This document shows positions 35,006-46,700 of a stretch of 64,000 bases of DNA, piece by piece (within the stretch, counting starts at the first letter, position 1; each line of letters opens with the position of its first letter). Made by a program: the position numbers and the translations under genes. A model generated the notes under the pieces. The model searched no databases and was not told the origin of the DNA. It was given only the letters and a program-made list of their open reading frames with translations. The stretch covers positions 934,501 to 998,500 of the forward strand of contig LSRY02000027.1 in assembly GCA_001643675.2 (NCBI GenBank), in the 5' to 3' direction. The DNA is from Monocercomonoides exilis. Its lineage: Eukaryota; Preaxostyla; Oxymonadida; Polymastigidae.

Positions 35006-36385
35006 TCACCAATCCTCGTCTTCCTTTCTCCCTGTGAACAGCCACTTCAGATTGCCTGCAATGGAGCAGATAACGATCGTGTCTCCACGCAGGCCTGGGT
35101 GGAGGCACTGGTACGCCTTCAGCAGCATCACGCCTTCATTCACACTCTGAGACCAGATGTGAAGCACTTGCCTTTCCCATTTGTCGCCATCTCCCACGCC
35201 GAGTGAAGAGACTCGAATGCCAAAGAGCTTTTTTTGCATCAGAGAGACGGCCATTTCTTCGGTGAAGTCTTCGGGTCGGGGGTGGCCTGGAATTTGGAAA
35301 GAGGAAAGAGGAAAGAATATAGTGAAGGAAAAGGATAAGAATTGGAAAGGAAAAATTAATTATAAATTTGATAGATGAATTGTCGAGCTGAATAATATTG
35401 CTTCTTATTAATGATGAAAAATATTTTTTTTTTCCCACAAAAAGAAAGAAGAAGAAAATAAAAGAAAATCTTTTCAGTAAAAATTCATATTTTTCCCCCT
35501 CTAGCATTCAAACCAACAGCACGAGTCACCGAAACGCCAAGTCTGTGTCCAGCAATAGTGCAAAGATAATCTGTCTTCTTCCAGTTTTGATTAATGTACT
35601 TAATTTCCATCTCAGCTTTTTCAAGCTTCGCAGAAAAAAGCCGATGAAGCACGTCAAACGACACTGCCTCTGATTTGTCGCTGCTGCCTCCTGCATTCTC
35701 CAAAGAAAGCATTTTCATTGCAGATCTTCAAAGGTGTTAAAAAAGGTTGTTATGGAGAAAATAATGAAAATTTGAAAAATAATAATTAATTTTGCATAAT
35801 ATTGAAAAAATGATGTTGCATACAAAGAGAAAGTGAATCTGTGGAATGGAGCAGTTGCTTCAAACAAATTGAAGAAAAAGAAAGAAGTTCCTTTCTCGGA
35901 AAGACAATCTTCAAATGAAAGCAAATCATGCTTTTTCATTACGAGAGTATAATCACTATTTAATATCAATCAAAATTTCAAGATATTTTGTCAGATAGAA
36001 AAATAACACACAAATTTGATAAAATATAAAGGTCGCTTGGAAGAATGTGTGACTCCTCTTTTTTTTCATCGAATTCTTCAATATCTTCTATGTCAAAAGA
36101 GGTCTTTGCCCAACATGCGCATCGTTGATGCTTCCTTAATGGCAAGAGAGATGTAGAATCTTTCGAAAAGTGAGATGAAAGTTCATGAAAATCTTTGAGT
36201 TCAGATAAAAAGTTATCTTCTGATTCTTTCCATTCGAAGACATGCTTATAGCAAGGCTTCGCTTGATTTATGCATGAATCAGTTTTTGCATCAGAATTAT
36301 ACGTTGATTTATATGAATTTTGTGAACAACAATAAATAGAAGATGCATTTAAAGGAATTCTCGACGACAAGACGTCATCATTCAT
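35006..36385 (-). CDS. Conserved-domain protein of unknown function, 4 exons
   Basis: Proposed CDS: complement of 35006-35286, 35514-35725, 35824-35955 and 36012-36385, 332 residues; introns of 227, 98 and 56 bp with GTTTG, GTATG and GTGTG donors, and all phases match. The N-terminal 125 residues are polar and variable. Residues about 185-325 look like a compact alpha/beta domain that should be conserved: 'TDYLCTIAGHRLGVSVTRAV', 'FTEEMAVSLMQKKLFGIRVS', 'DKWERQVLHIWSQSVNEGVM' and 'VICSIAGNLKWLFTGRK'. I have a faint memory of similar 'GVSVTRA'-bearing proteins in other protists but cannot name the family. No signal peptide or membrane helix is visible. Confidence 0.75.
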
Positions 36386-36645
36386 TGCTAAAATTTCTGT
36401 GTTTTTTTCAAAAGAGATATAATTGGTTTCAAATCAAAATCACAAAAAGTTAAAAAATCAAGCAATTATTATGGCAGATCGTTTTTTGACAATTCAGAAT
36501 TACACAAAAAGTAATCTTGAGGATTATTCTTTTAATCTGCGTTTTATATTGACGATGGATATTTTATCCCAATAAAAAATTTTTGAGATTGGGGATAGTC
36601 TAACTCGTGGTTGAAAGTTTACGATTGGCTATATTCCACTTACTA

Positions 36646-39018
36646 ATGTCTGAAATCAATCCATCTGCTTCTAAAAGTATTGAAAGCGATAAGCCATTTT
36701 CAAATACAAGATTATCAAAGGATAAAGCCCAAGATAAATCCACTGTTCATTTCGAAACTGATCAAGGCACTTTTTCAATGGACAAAGAGAAAAGGACACA
36801 AACAATTGATCATAGATCCAGTGCCGTTGATGGACAATCTGAAGATAAGGGCGACAACTCACTTTTGCCAAACATGGATTATACGAGGATGCTACGAAGC
36901 AAAACTTCTGAAAAGATCAATGAAGCAATTGGAGGGATCGAAGCACAAATTGAAGAAGAAAAAGAAGTTGCTAGAGAAGCGAAAAGTCGAAAGAAAAAAA
37001 TTGATAAAGAAAAAGAGAAAAAAAGTGCAAAAAAGCATCAAGAAAAAGACTTAAATTCGGATCAATTAGTAATTCAAGAAGAGAAGAATCAAGCTGGAAT
37101 GGAAGGGCATTTTGTTAGCGGAAATTTAGCTCTGAAAAGGGTGATTTTTCACGAAGAAGCTTTTATGACGCATGAACTGACAAAGGATTTCTGGATACGC
37201 GGATCAACAGAAGACAGAGCAAAAATGTGCGAGTTAAGAGAAAAAGAAATAATAAAAGAAGAAGAAGAGAAAAGCATAAATGAAGCAGAAAGACTTAAAA
37301 TAAAGAAAAATAGGAAGGATATCATTCAAAAAGAAACCGAACAGTGGTTTGCGGATTTGTATGAAAGACGAAGCAAGAAGCAAAAAAGAAATAAAATCAA
37401 CGAGATATATTTTGTTAGGCCTCAAAGGAGGAAAAAATCTGTTGAAGATAAAACAAGCGTATTTGTTGAAAAGGAGAAGATAGGAGAAGATGGAAACGAA
37501 CAGTTAGCCGGAAGCAATGTTAAAGCTCGGAATCTCAATGAAGAGCAACAAAAGACATTAGAAGCAAATTCCGATGAATCCACGCTGAAGACAGATGCAT
37601 GTGGAGAAGATGCAAATGGCAAAAGTGGTGTGAGTGACGAGTATATTTTATGCCACAAAACGAATATTGAGACGAATGTTGGAGATTCTTTAGCGAAATA
37701 CGAAGAACAACTAAGCAACGAAGCCGGTGAAACAGACCCACTCAACATATATGAATTTGAAATGAAGCTTGAAAATGACAGCAAGATTGAAAGTTCCAGT
37801 AGTGAAACTTGCAAAGATGCCAAGTGCGCTGAAAAAGCGGCAAAACAACCGATTTCAAACGCTCCGCCAGACGAAGCTAAGTCAAATGGGAGCATCAAAT
37901 TTTGTGTCGATCGGCAGTTTCTCAGAGAAAGCAACCTTGGACTCGATCCTTGTTCTCTTTTTTCCTCTTTCTCAGCAACTTCTTCATCGCATGAGATTTC
38001 TTCTCCAAATGTTCATTTCCCTCTTCCAGAGGCTGTTGATCTGCACGACCCAGAACTGCCTGAGTATTTGTTCCCCGCCACACCTCCTTCGCAGTATCCT
38101 CTTATCTTCTCTGACGCGCGTCTTTCGCATTTGCCTGTGAATATGTTCATTCGGTGGCTGTCGAATGCAACTATGGCTGTTAGCAATTCCCTGTCTCAAT
38201 CTTCCAATTCAACCCCAACAGCAGCATCGCCTTCTTTGTCTCCTCCGCCACCCCTTTCTTCTTCTTCTTCTTCTTCTTCTTCTTCTTCTTCTTCTTCTTC
38301 TTCTTCTTCTTCTTCTTCTTCTTCTTCTTCTTTGTCTTCATCTTCATTATCATTTCCCTCGTCTTCATTTAATTCTTCATCGTTATTATCATCGCCATCG
38401 CTATCGCCATCGCTTTCATCATCATCATCTTCTTCTTCAGCTGCTGTTGCAACACCTCCCGGCATTCCGTCGTGTGTGCCTTCGGATTTATCTGTTTCTG
38501 ATATGTCATCTGAAATATTTTCCCATCGTCCTTTCAGCGAAGCTGATCTGACGAACCACTTTGATATTCCCTCAGCCATTTCTCATCCTCTTTCGTTTGC
38601 TTATCGGCCTTTAAATTCATTCAGTGTGGCAGATTCGTTGGGGCTGCTGATGAAGGCTGATGAGCAAGAAGAAGAAAAAGAAGAAAAAGAGGAAGAGGAA
38701 GAAAAAGAAAAAGAAAAAGAAAAAGAGGAGGAAGAGGAGAAGGAAGAGGAAGAAGAGGAAGAGGAAGAGGAAGATGGCGAGGGTGAAGCAACTTCTTCGC
38801 CTGGCTTGCTCTTCAAAGAGCAGCCATTGAGCTGCGGTTCAGCTGAACAACGGACACGTTTTTCGCATTCTCCCTCATCTGTTTGTGATTCAACTATTAA
38901 TGAAAACCTTCTTTTGCGCGATTTGCTTTGCGATTCGTATGCATCTCATTCTCTCAAACTTGCGTTTCCCTCACAACAACTTTATGCGAACTGGTTTTAT
39001 TGGCAATTTTGCATTTGA
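36646..39018 (+). CDS. Ser/Glu-rich protein of unknown function
   Basis: 790 residues from the first ATG at 36646; the frame is open slightly further upstream but without an ATG. It is polar and Lys/Glu-rich in the first 400 residues, including a charged helix at about residues 190-260 with 'ETEQWFADLYERRSKKQKRN'. A folded-looking stretch follows (about 460-510, 'LPEYLFPATPPSQYPLIFSD'). Then come a long Ser tract encoded by TCT repeats (38258-38331) and a Glu/Lys tract (38670-38775). The C-terminus is hydrophobic-aromatic, ending 'YANWFYWQFCI'. It has no recognised domain. It shares a 260-bp divergent upstream region with the four-exon gene. An AATAAA lies a few bases after the stop. Confidence 0.75.
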   Translation: MSEINPSASKSIESDKPFSNTRLSKDKAQDKSTVHFETDQGTFSMDKEKRTQTIDHRSSAVDGQSEDKGDNSLLPNMDYTRMLRSKTSEKINEAIGGIEAQIEEEKEVAREAKSRKKKIDKEKEKKSAKKHQEKDLNSDQLVIQEEKNQAGMEGHFVSGNLALKRVIFHEEAFMTHELTKDFWIRGSTEDRAKMCELREKEIIKEEEEKSINEAERLKIKKNRKDIIQKETEQWFADLYERRSKKQKRNKINEIYFVRPQRRKKSVEDKTSVFVEKEKIGEDGNEQLAGSNVKARNLNEEQQKTLEANSDESTLKTDACGEDANGKSGVSDEYILCHKTNIETNVGDSLAKYEEQLSNEAGETDPLNIYEFEMKLENDSKIESSSSETCKDAKCAEKAAKQPISNAPPDEAKSNGSIKFCVDRQFLRESNLGLDPCSLFSSFSATSSSHEISSPNVHFPLPEAVDLHDPELPEYLFPATPPSQYPLIFSDARLSHLPVNMFIRWLSNATMAVSNSLSQSSNSTPTAASPSLSPPPPLSSSSSSSSSSSSSSSSSSSSSSSSSLSSSSLSFPSSSFNSSSLLSSPSLSPSLSSSSSSSSAAVATPPGIPSCVPSDLSVSDMSSEIFSHRPFSEADLTNHFDIPSAISHPLSFAYRPLNSFSVADSLGLLMKADEQEEEKEEKEEEEEKEKEKEKEEEEEKEEEEEEEEEEDGEGEATSSPGLLFKEQPLSCGSAEQRTRFSHSPSSVCDSTINENLLLRDLLCDSYASHSLKLAFPSQQLYANWFYWQFCI

Positions 39019-40774
39019 CGAATAAATTTGTATTCTTTTCGGAACTGTTTTATTAGCATGGTTAATATTTATTTTGTTTATTTTGTTTATTTTCTTTATT
39101 TTATTTATTTTATTTATTTTATTTATTTTGTTCATTTTGTTCATTTGTTCATTTGTTTGTTTGTGATATTCAATCTTTGTTCAATTCACATTTATTTTGT
39201 TAGCATTTGTGTACTCTTTTCGGATTAGTTTATTTGATGTATATATTTGCATATCAAAGCTTGTTGTGTCTGATTCTTTATTCATTCAAAAAAATAATTA
39301 ATTATTTTATTTAAAAAAAAAAGGAATTACAATTTAAATTTGATTTCAAGAAAGCCGAATGCAATTACAAACATATACCTTCTTGTTTTTATTTTGCTTG
39401 CTTGAGCAAGAACATAGTTTTTTCAAATAAATATTTTTTATTTTAAGAGCCTTTTTTATCTTTATCAATTTTCATCACACACAATTGTTTTTAAAAATAA
39501 AATGTTTATTTTTCTTTTTTTATCTTTTCAAAAAAAAGAATGAATGCTAATAATTATTAAGATTTTGCTTTTAAACAGTTTTTTTTTCCAATTTTGAAGC
39601 AAAACTATTAATGGGTCAGTTATTAATCATTCTCCTCTAATTATAAAAAGGATAAAAATATTCATATCCTTAAATAACTGTTTTGCACTTTGAATGAACA
39701 CACATGTATCTTTTCGAACTTTTTTTTTTCCAAAAGGAAAAACTTCTCATTGCAATTCATATTTCATTATTCTCCAAAAATTATTCTAAATGAGAATTTT
39801 TGATGCTTAATAAATAATTATTGCGTTTGAAATGAAAAAATTTTCAATTATAATAAAAATTTTTGCATTCGAAAAGAAGATATCTTTTGAATTCATTGGA
39901 ATAAATATTATTTGAATTTTTTTTAAATTTTTCAGGAATAAATAAAAAATAAAAAAAATTTTTTTTCTAACGCACATGAAAATAATAACAACAACAAATA
40001 ATTTCCGATTCAAAAGTGAAAAAATGATTATCACAAAATTCCGTTAGAGAGAGATTAAAATTATGTTTGGTTTTGAACAATTATTAATTCGAATATTAAT
40101 ATTATTATTTCGTTTGAAGAAAATATTATTTCGAATTTTTATTTTATTTTTAAAATTGCAAATATTCTCATTCTGAATAATTTTTGGTGTATTATAAAAC
40201 TTGAAAAATAAAAATTAATTCATGAAGAAACAGAAATAGAGTTCAAAGAAAATCACATTCAGTAACATCAAAAGTGTGACTAAATTTTATGCTTAATATA
40301 TTTTGTTTCGTTCTTCACTTTAAAACATTTTTCTTATTTTTATCATTTTTTCCTTTATTAATTTATTAATTTATCTATTTTATTGGACATGGGAATGAGA
40401 GACGAGTTATGAAAAATAGTATAAGTTTGGAACATATCGTTGTAACTCTCATAAATAAAGGTATTTCGCTCATTTTATTCTTAATCCACTATCAGTGCCA
40501 AAAGTTTAACAAAATTTAAAGAAACTATAATTTATTTTAATTATTCATTAAATGATTTATCACATTCTTTTTATTTAAAAATATCCAACGAGGAAAAATA
40601 TTGGGTGCGTTGAAGAGAATAATACGATAATGTATTCGATCTAAAAAATTGTTTTCAAATATAATTATATGTATTAACTAATATGAGAGCTTTCTTTCTT
40701 GCTTATCAATTGACTCATATAATTTCTTAAAATTCTGAAATAAAAAATAATGGTATATTATTGAAATTTCAAAA
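39019..40774. other. AT-rich spacer with TTTATTTTGT-type repeats
   Basis: Contains a degenerate 5/10-bp TTTAT/TTTATTTTGT repeat at about 39065-39160 and many homopolymer runs. I see no gene or RNA. Confidence 0.6.
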
Positions 40775-43700
40775 ATGATTCATTCAATGATTTTGATTCA
40801 TTCCATATTCTTTTCAATTCTTAACATTTATTCTGACCTGAAAGTTACAATCTTTCAAATGGAAAATGAAACTTGTGAATCCAATGATTTTAAATTTTAT
40901 CACCTAACAGGAATGGGAGAATGTGAACATCAAAGTTTGATAAAATAAATGTTATCATTTATTTTATTCAAATAATTAACCTATGATTCAATAGCTTTTA
41001 TATCAACAAAAGTGCTTTCATTTAACTGCACCTTTTGTTTGCAGAAGTTGCACTTGAGCCAAATGCCAGATAGTCACTTTCTTTCATCCAGTGATTCACC
41101 TGAAATCGGATTTCATTCCTGCATCATGTGCGTTGCAAATCCACAACAGAGCAGCTTCATCAGCATTCGCTCCACAGTGCTGATTCTGAATAATCTGACA
41201 GTGCTGCTTCACCCTCCAGGACACACCATCCAACCGCTGATCGATCCATCTTTGCAAAGTCTGAGCAGAAAAACTACATATTCAATGCTGTCTGTTTCCT
41301 CGTCATCGTTTTCATCATTTTCACTGGAAGAATCTTTGCCGTTCTTTTCATCAAACACTCTGGAGCACCTCCACATCAGAAATACACACTTTTCCAACAT
41401 TTCGCTGTCTCCTTCAGCTGTCCTTCAAAATGAAAAGCATGCTGCTTCATGTTCTGCATCCACAATGCTGGCTGAACTGTCCATGTTTGAATGTGTCGAA
41501 AATGCACTGTATGGCAGCCTTTTTGAAAGCATCTGCAGGAAAGGAGGCTTTGCTTTTCTGAATTGTTCTTTTCACAAATGCAATCGTCAAAGAGAGTTAA
41601 TTACCGAGCGAGTTGATACATCTATTGCAAATGTTTCTTTATTCAGCGATGTTGACTTTATTTTGGCCAGTTCTTATCAAGGGCCTGGAGGGGCTATTCA
41701 TCACACTGCAGACAGTTCCCTAAATATCATAAGATGTCTCTTTAAAGATTGCATTGCAACAGAAAGTGGTGGAGCAATTGTATCCGATAAAGCTATAAAT
41801 TTGGAAATCACTTTTTCAAATTTCTCATTTTGTCAGTCCTGGAGATATGGCGGATGTTGCATAATAAGTGATGAATCTTCTTTGATAATTCAAAAATGTT
41901 CGTTTGAAAACAGTTCAGATGTGATGGGTGGAGGAGCAATTAATCATCACACTAGTAATGAAAATGACATTATTGATCAATGCTTATTCCAAAACTGCAG
42001 ATGCAATGGAACCTATCAAGGTGGAGGCGGAATTGATATTGGGGGACAATGCAAAACAATTATCAAAAATTGTGTATTTTCAAACTTAGTATCAGCAATT
42101 CTTGGAGGAGGAATAACCATACATACGCATCCCAGCCACGAATCAACATGTCAGCTCCTCTTTTGCTTATTCCGAAACAACACTTCCGAATCAGACGAAG
42201 GACACGATATTCACGTTGCAAGCAATGTGACGTTATTGTTCAATGAGACATCGCTCGAGACTTGCCGAACATTCACCAACAAAGAACGGAGAGTGGTGGT
42301 GGCTGATGTCGAGTGCGATGGCTGGCTGCGGCGCATGAACTATCCGATTTATGTGAGCAGGGGCAGTGGAAGCGGAGAAGGGATGTGCGGTTGGACAGAA
42401 AGAAAGTGCAAAACAATTGCCATTGCGCTCGAAATGCCGCTGTGGGGGATCGGAGCAGAGGACGAGCCTATTGTGCAGCTGGAGTCTGAAAGCCTGAGCG
42501 AATGTCCGTTTGTGGTTGAGAGGATAAAAGTGCTGGTAAAGGGCGTTTCAAACGAGCTGACTATCATCAGCAAAGACATCACTGCATCGCCTTTGCCACT
42601 GCAACAGCCGTTGATAAGTGTGGCTGGTGGTGAGTTGAGGTGGACTACTTCTTCATTGATGCATGATTCGTCGATATCCTCCGAATGCCCTCTTGCACAG
42701 ATCACTTCATCAGGAGTTTTTGTTCTTGAGGAATGCATAATCGCACCAGGAAGCGCACAATCACCAGCTTCTGCCAGGTTCGAATCTCCCTTAATCCTTG
42801 TTGCATCTGCTGGAAAACTGAATCTGTTAAGCACCAAAATTGCGGGATTCTCATTTGCGGATGCAGCAGCAATTCCAGTGGAGGGAGGATCCACAGTGTG
42901 CGCAAATGCGACATTTTCAGAGATTGTGAGAAGCTCAGGAAGTGGAGCAGCAATTCATGGCTCGCTTCAGAGCGCATGCACACTGGATCTGGACAACACT
43001 TCGCTGGAAAATTGCGGATGCAGCAGCAATGATGGAGGGGGGATCTGGGCAAGCCTTGGAGAAGGGAGCTCCATGGAAATTGGAAAGAGTTCACTTGCAC
43101 TGTTCTCACAATGCACAGTTCCCAAGGAAGGACCTGCTTGCAGGGGTGGAGGGTTGTATGTAACTGTCTCTGGGGAAGATGCAAAATTCAAGTTCCAGCA
43201 CGTTGACTTTCAGTTGTGCGATGGGTGGAAAGGCAGAAACATGTTTGTGAGCGCTCCGCGTCTGAGCACAGTAATTAGCAGAGATTCGATTGCCTTTGGC
43301 ACAGATAGCATGGAGGATGACGATCTGATGGGATACGAAGACGGATTTGGCACAGAGCCAGTTCCGCTGAAAGCCTTCCTGATTGAATTTGGAGGAAAAG
43401 GGTTTGTTGGGGGAGAGAAAAGCCGCGACTTCAGAGGATGTGGAAGTAAAGAGTATCCATGCTGTTCAGTTCAGTACACAGGACTGCTGCACTTTGAAAA
43501 CACAAAAAGAATAATCGTGCTGAACAGCGGATTTGTCTGGAATGACGCAGTGGAGATGACTGGCCCAGCATGGGATATAGGGTGTACGGCACAGGAAAAG
43601 ATCAGAGTTGGAGCATCACGAGCTGCAAATGCAGAAGCTATGATTGCTGCAAAAGCCAATACGGACATTACAAACGTGATGTTTGCTGTGCCCGGCAGAT

Positions 43701-46700
43701 TGTCGCCTTCGGACTCGTCAAGCAATGCAGTGCTGATCCAGGGGCTGAACGGAACACTGAAGCTGTCTCTTTGCGGGATACAAATGGATCAGCAAACAGA
43801 AGCTGTGAGCTATGGGCTGATTTGCATGAAGGGCGGGTCATTGGAGTGCATTCAATTCAATGCAGCGGGATTGCGCATGAGCGGAGTCAGCCTGTTTGTA
43901 GTCGAGAATACGTGTGCCAGTGCAAGACTGGACAAGTTGTCGCTCACAAACACAACCACAACAGCGGAGACTGGACTGATTGAGGCAAAAGCAGGGAGCA
44001 GCATAGAACTGAGGAATTCGACACTTGCTTGGCAAGGCGGAGCGTTATGCTGCCACTTTGTAAAGATGAGCGACAGCGGAGCGGTTGATGCGAGCAGAAG
44101 TGCAGTTGTGCAGCTTGCGAATAACACAGCCAGTAACATGAAACTTGAAAGAAGCGGAGGATGCGTCGTCGAGGGGGTTGTGAAGTGCGGAAGCATGCTG
44201 ATTGTTGTTGGAGGAGTGTTTGAGAACTGCATCAGCATCGACGGGAATGGCGGTGGGATGAGCGTGAAGCTGGAGAGCGGCTCGTCGATGCAGCTGGGGA
44301 ATGCTGAGTGTGCTGTGGAGCTGAGGAAATGCGAGGCCCAGGAAAGGGATGCGGAGGGGTCGGGGAATGGAGGCGGGATATTCATTGAAATGATTGGCAA
44401 TGCAGAAGATATATTGCTGGAATCTGCCCTGTTCAGCAACTGTGTTGCCGCAAGGGGCAATAATGTGTTTGTTGCTGCTGCAGACTTGTCGAGACTTATT
44501 ACTCCTGAAAGAGTGAAAATGGCAGTGAACTTGAGGGATATAAGGGGGTTGAGCGGGTTTGAGAGGAGCACCACAAACGAGCAGTATGCAATTCCTCTGG
44601 TGGTGTATCTGTGGGATAACTTCAGTGGGTGTGGATTTGTCGATGGGGAGGAAGGAGGAGACTTCAGTGGATGTGGATATGCTGTTGCTCCATGCAGATC
44701 TATCTCCCATCTCATCTCCCTCAAATTCACTCCACTTCCTGGAAGTTCTTCTGATGATGATGAAGAGTTATCAATCTCAGTGTCTCACATTTCCTCTCTC
44801 ACCTCATCTCTTTCTCTTTCGCCTTCTGTTGAATCAGAACAAATCTCGATGGAAATCATTGGGAAAGACAATGAGTCAGGGATTGGTGTGGTTGATGATC
44901 AGATTGGAAATGAAGAATGCATGATCCATTCGACCATCCATCTTTCATTTGAGGTTCTCTCCTTCCACATCCCAACAGCATTTGCCCATCACAGAACATT
45001 CATCAGATCCTCAACTTCCTCATCGCATCTCGAAATGAAGCACTGCTCTTTCACCCCTCAAAGTGCAAGTGAGCCTGTCTCATTCATTTTGTTGAGTGTT
45101 TCAGAGGGAAATCTGCTGATTGATAACTGTTCACTGTCCTCGTTCTCAACCACTCACCCATTTCTCCTTGTTTCGCTTCCTTCTCAGTCAATCACCCTTT
45201 CCAACATAACAATCTCGAATGTCTCGATATCTTTGTGCTCTCTTGTGTCATTCGAAAGAACACCATCTCATCTGCCTGTGAATCCATCTGCTCACAACGA
45301 AGTGTCAGACAAGCATTGTTGCTCCCTCCAAATCCAGTCATCCTCATTTTCCAACAACACATGCTCTGGTGACAGTGCAACCATTCTTTGTTTCGGGTTG
45401 TTCGATGCTATGGAGAGTGTTGTTGAGAAGTGCACATTCAGCCGGTGTACGAGCGAGACGAGTGAAAGGGGAGGGGCACTGATGTTGTGTGTGAAGAGTG
45501 GAGAATCATTGGTGGAGGTGAAGCAATGTTCATTCACACTCTGCCAGTGCTCGACAGTCACTGGGAGAGGAGGAGGAATGATGCTTGATTGCGTGGATCC
45601 CTCATCACCATCACCAGCACCAGCCCCAGATGGCTCATCTTTTCTCCCGCTGAAGATTTCAGAGATCCGATTCACAATGAATGATGCACTGGTGGGGAAG
45701 GATATTTTCATCAACTGCCAGTCGATCGAGCAGCAGATCAACGAAACACTCTTTGCCCTTGACTTCATCCAGGAGTCGCTCCAATCAAACAAGTCCATCT
45801 GCGCGAGTGATGCTGATGAGCAGGATGTGGACTTGATCCCCTTGATTACTTTCTTGTATGCACCACAGATCTTTGTGTCTCTCGATTCGACAGACACTCG
45901 CCAATGTGGATTGCCAACAAACCCCTGCAAGAGCATCTCATCTGCTGTTCACCACATCCAGCAGGGATTGCTCAATGCCATTTTCATCAACACCACATCC
46001 ACAATCCTCTCGGAAACAACTATGCATGGGCTGTCCATCCTGCCTTCAACAAAGCAGCAAGCAATAATCCAGCTGAGCACATCCATTCCATTCACTGGAG
46101 ATGCTCAGAGCGTGGTTCTGTTTGAGGAGGATTGCACAGTTCGCAGCTGCCTGATATCATTTGCCTCTTCATTTCAGGCCACACACTTAGCAGTATTCGC
46201 TGAAATTTATGGGTCATTGGAAGTGTCTCAGTGCACATTCACAGCAGCCGATCCCTCGTTGGAGCTGCATTCACATGCGATGGCTGTTTGGGGAGGAGTT
46301 CTGAAGATGAGCGAGACATCATTCAGCTGTCTGTCTTTTGCAAAACCCTTGCTTTTGTTTTCTGATGAGTCAGAAATTGTGCTGTCACAAACGACTCTGG
46401 ATTCTCTCACATCGACAGCTGATGTTATTTCAACTGGACTGAGTGCAAGTGTCTCGATTGAAAAAATGAACTGTTCCAACATCTCATTGAGCAATGGCTG
46501 TCTGATCTCAACGAACAAAGAAGATCTGAACATGAGTGGAAATGGAAGAAATAATGATGAAGATAAGGGAAGTCTCAGAATCTCCATTTCATCATTTGAG
46601 AATATTTCATCAAATGGGAACACCAATAACAACAGTGTTGTGAGAATTGAGAACGATAAGAAATGTGTGAGTTTAATTAATTGTTCATTTTCTTATTGTC

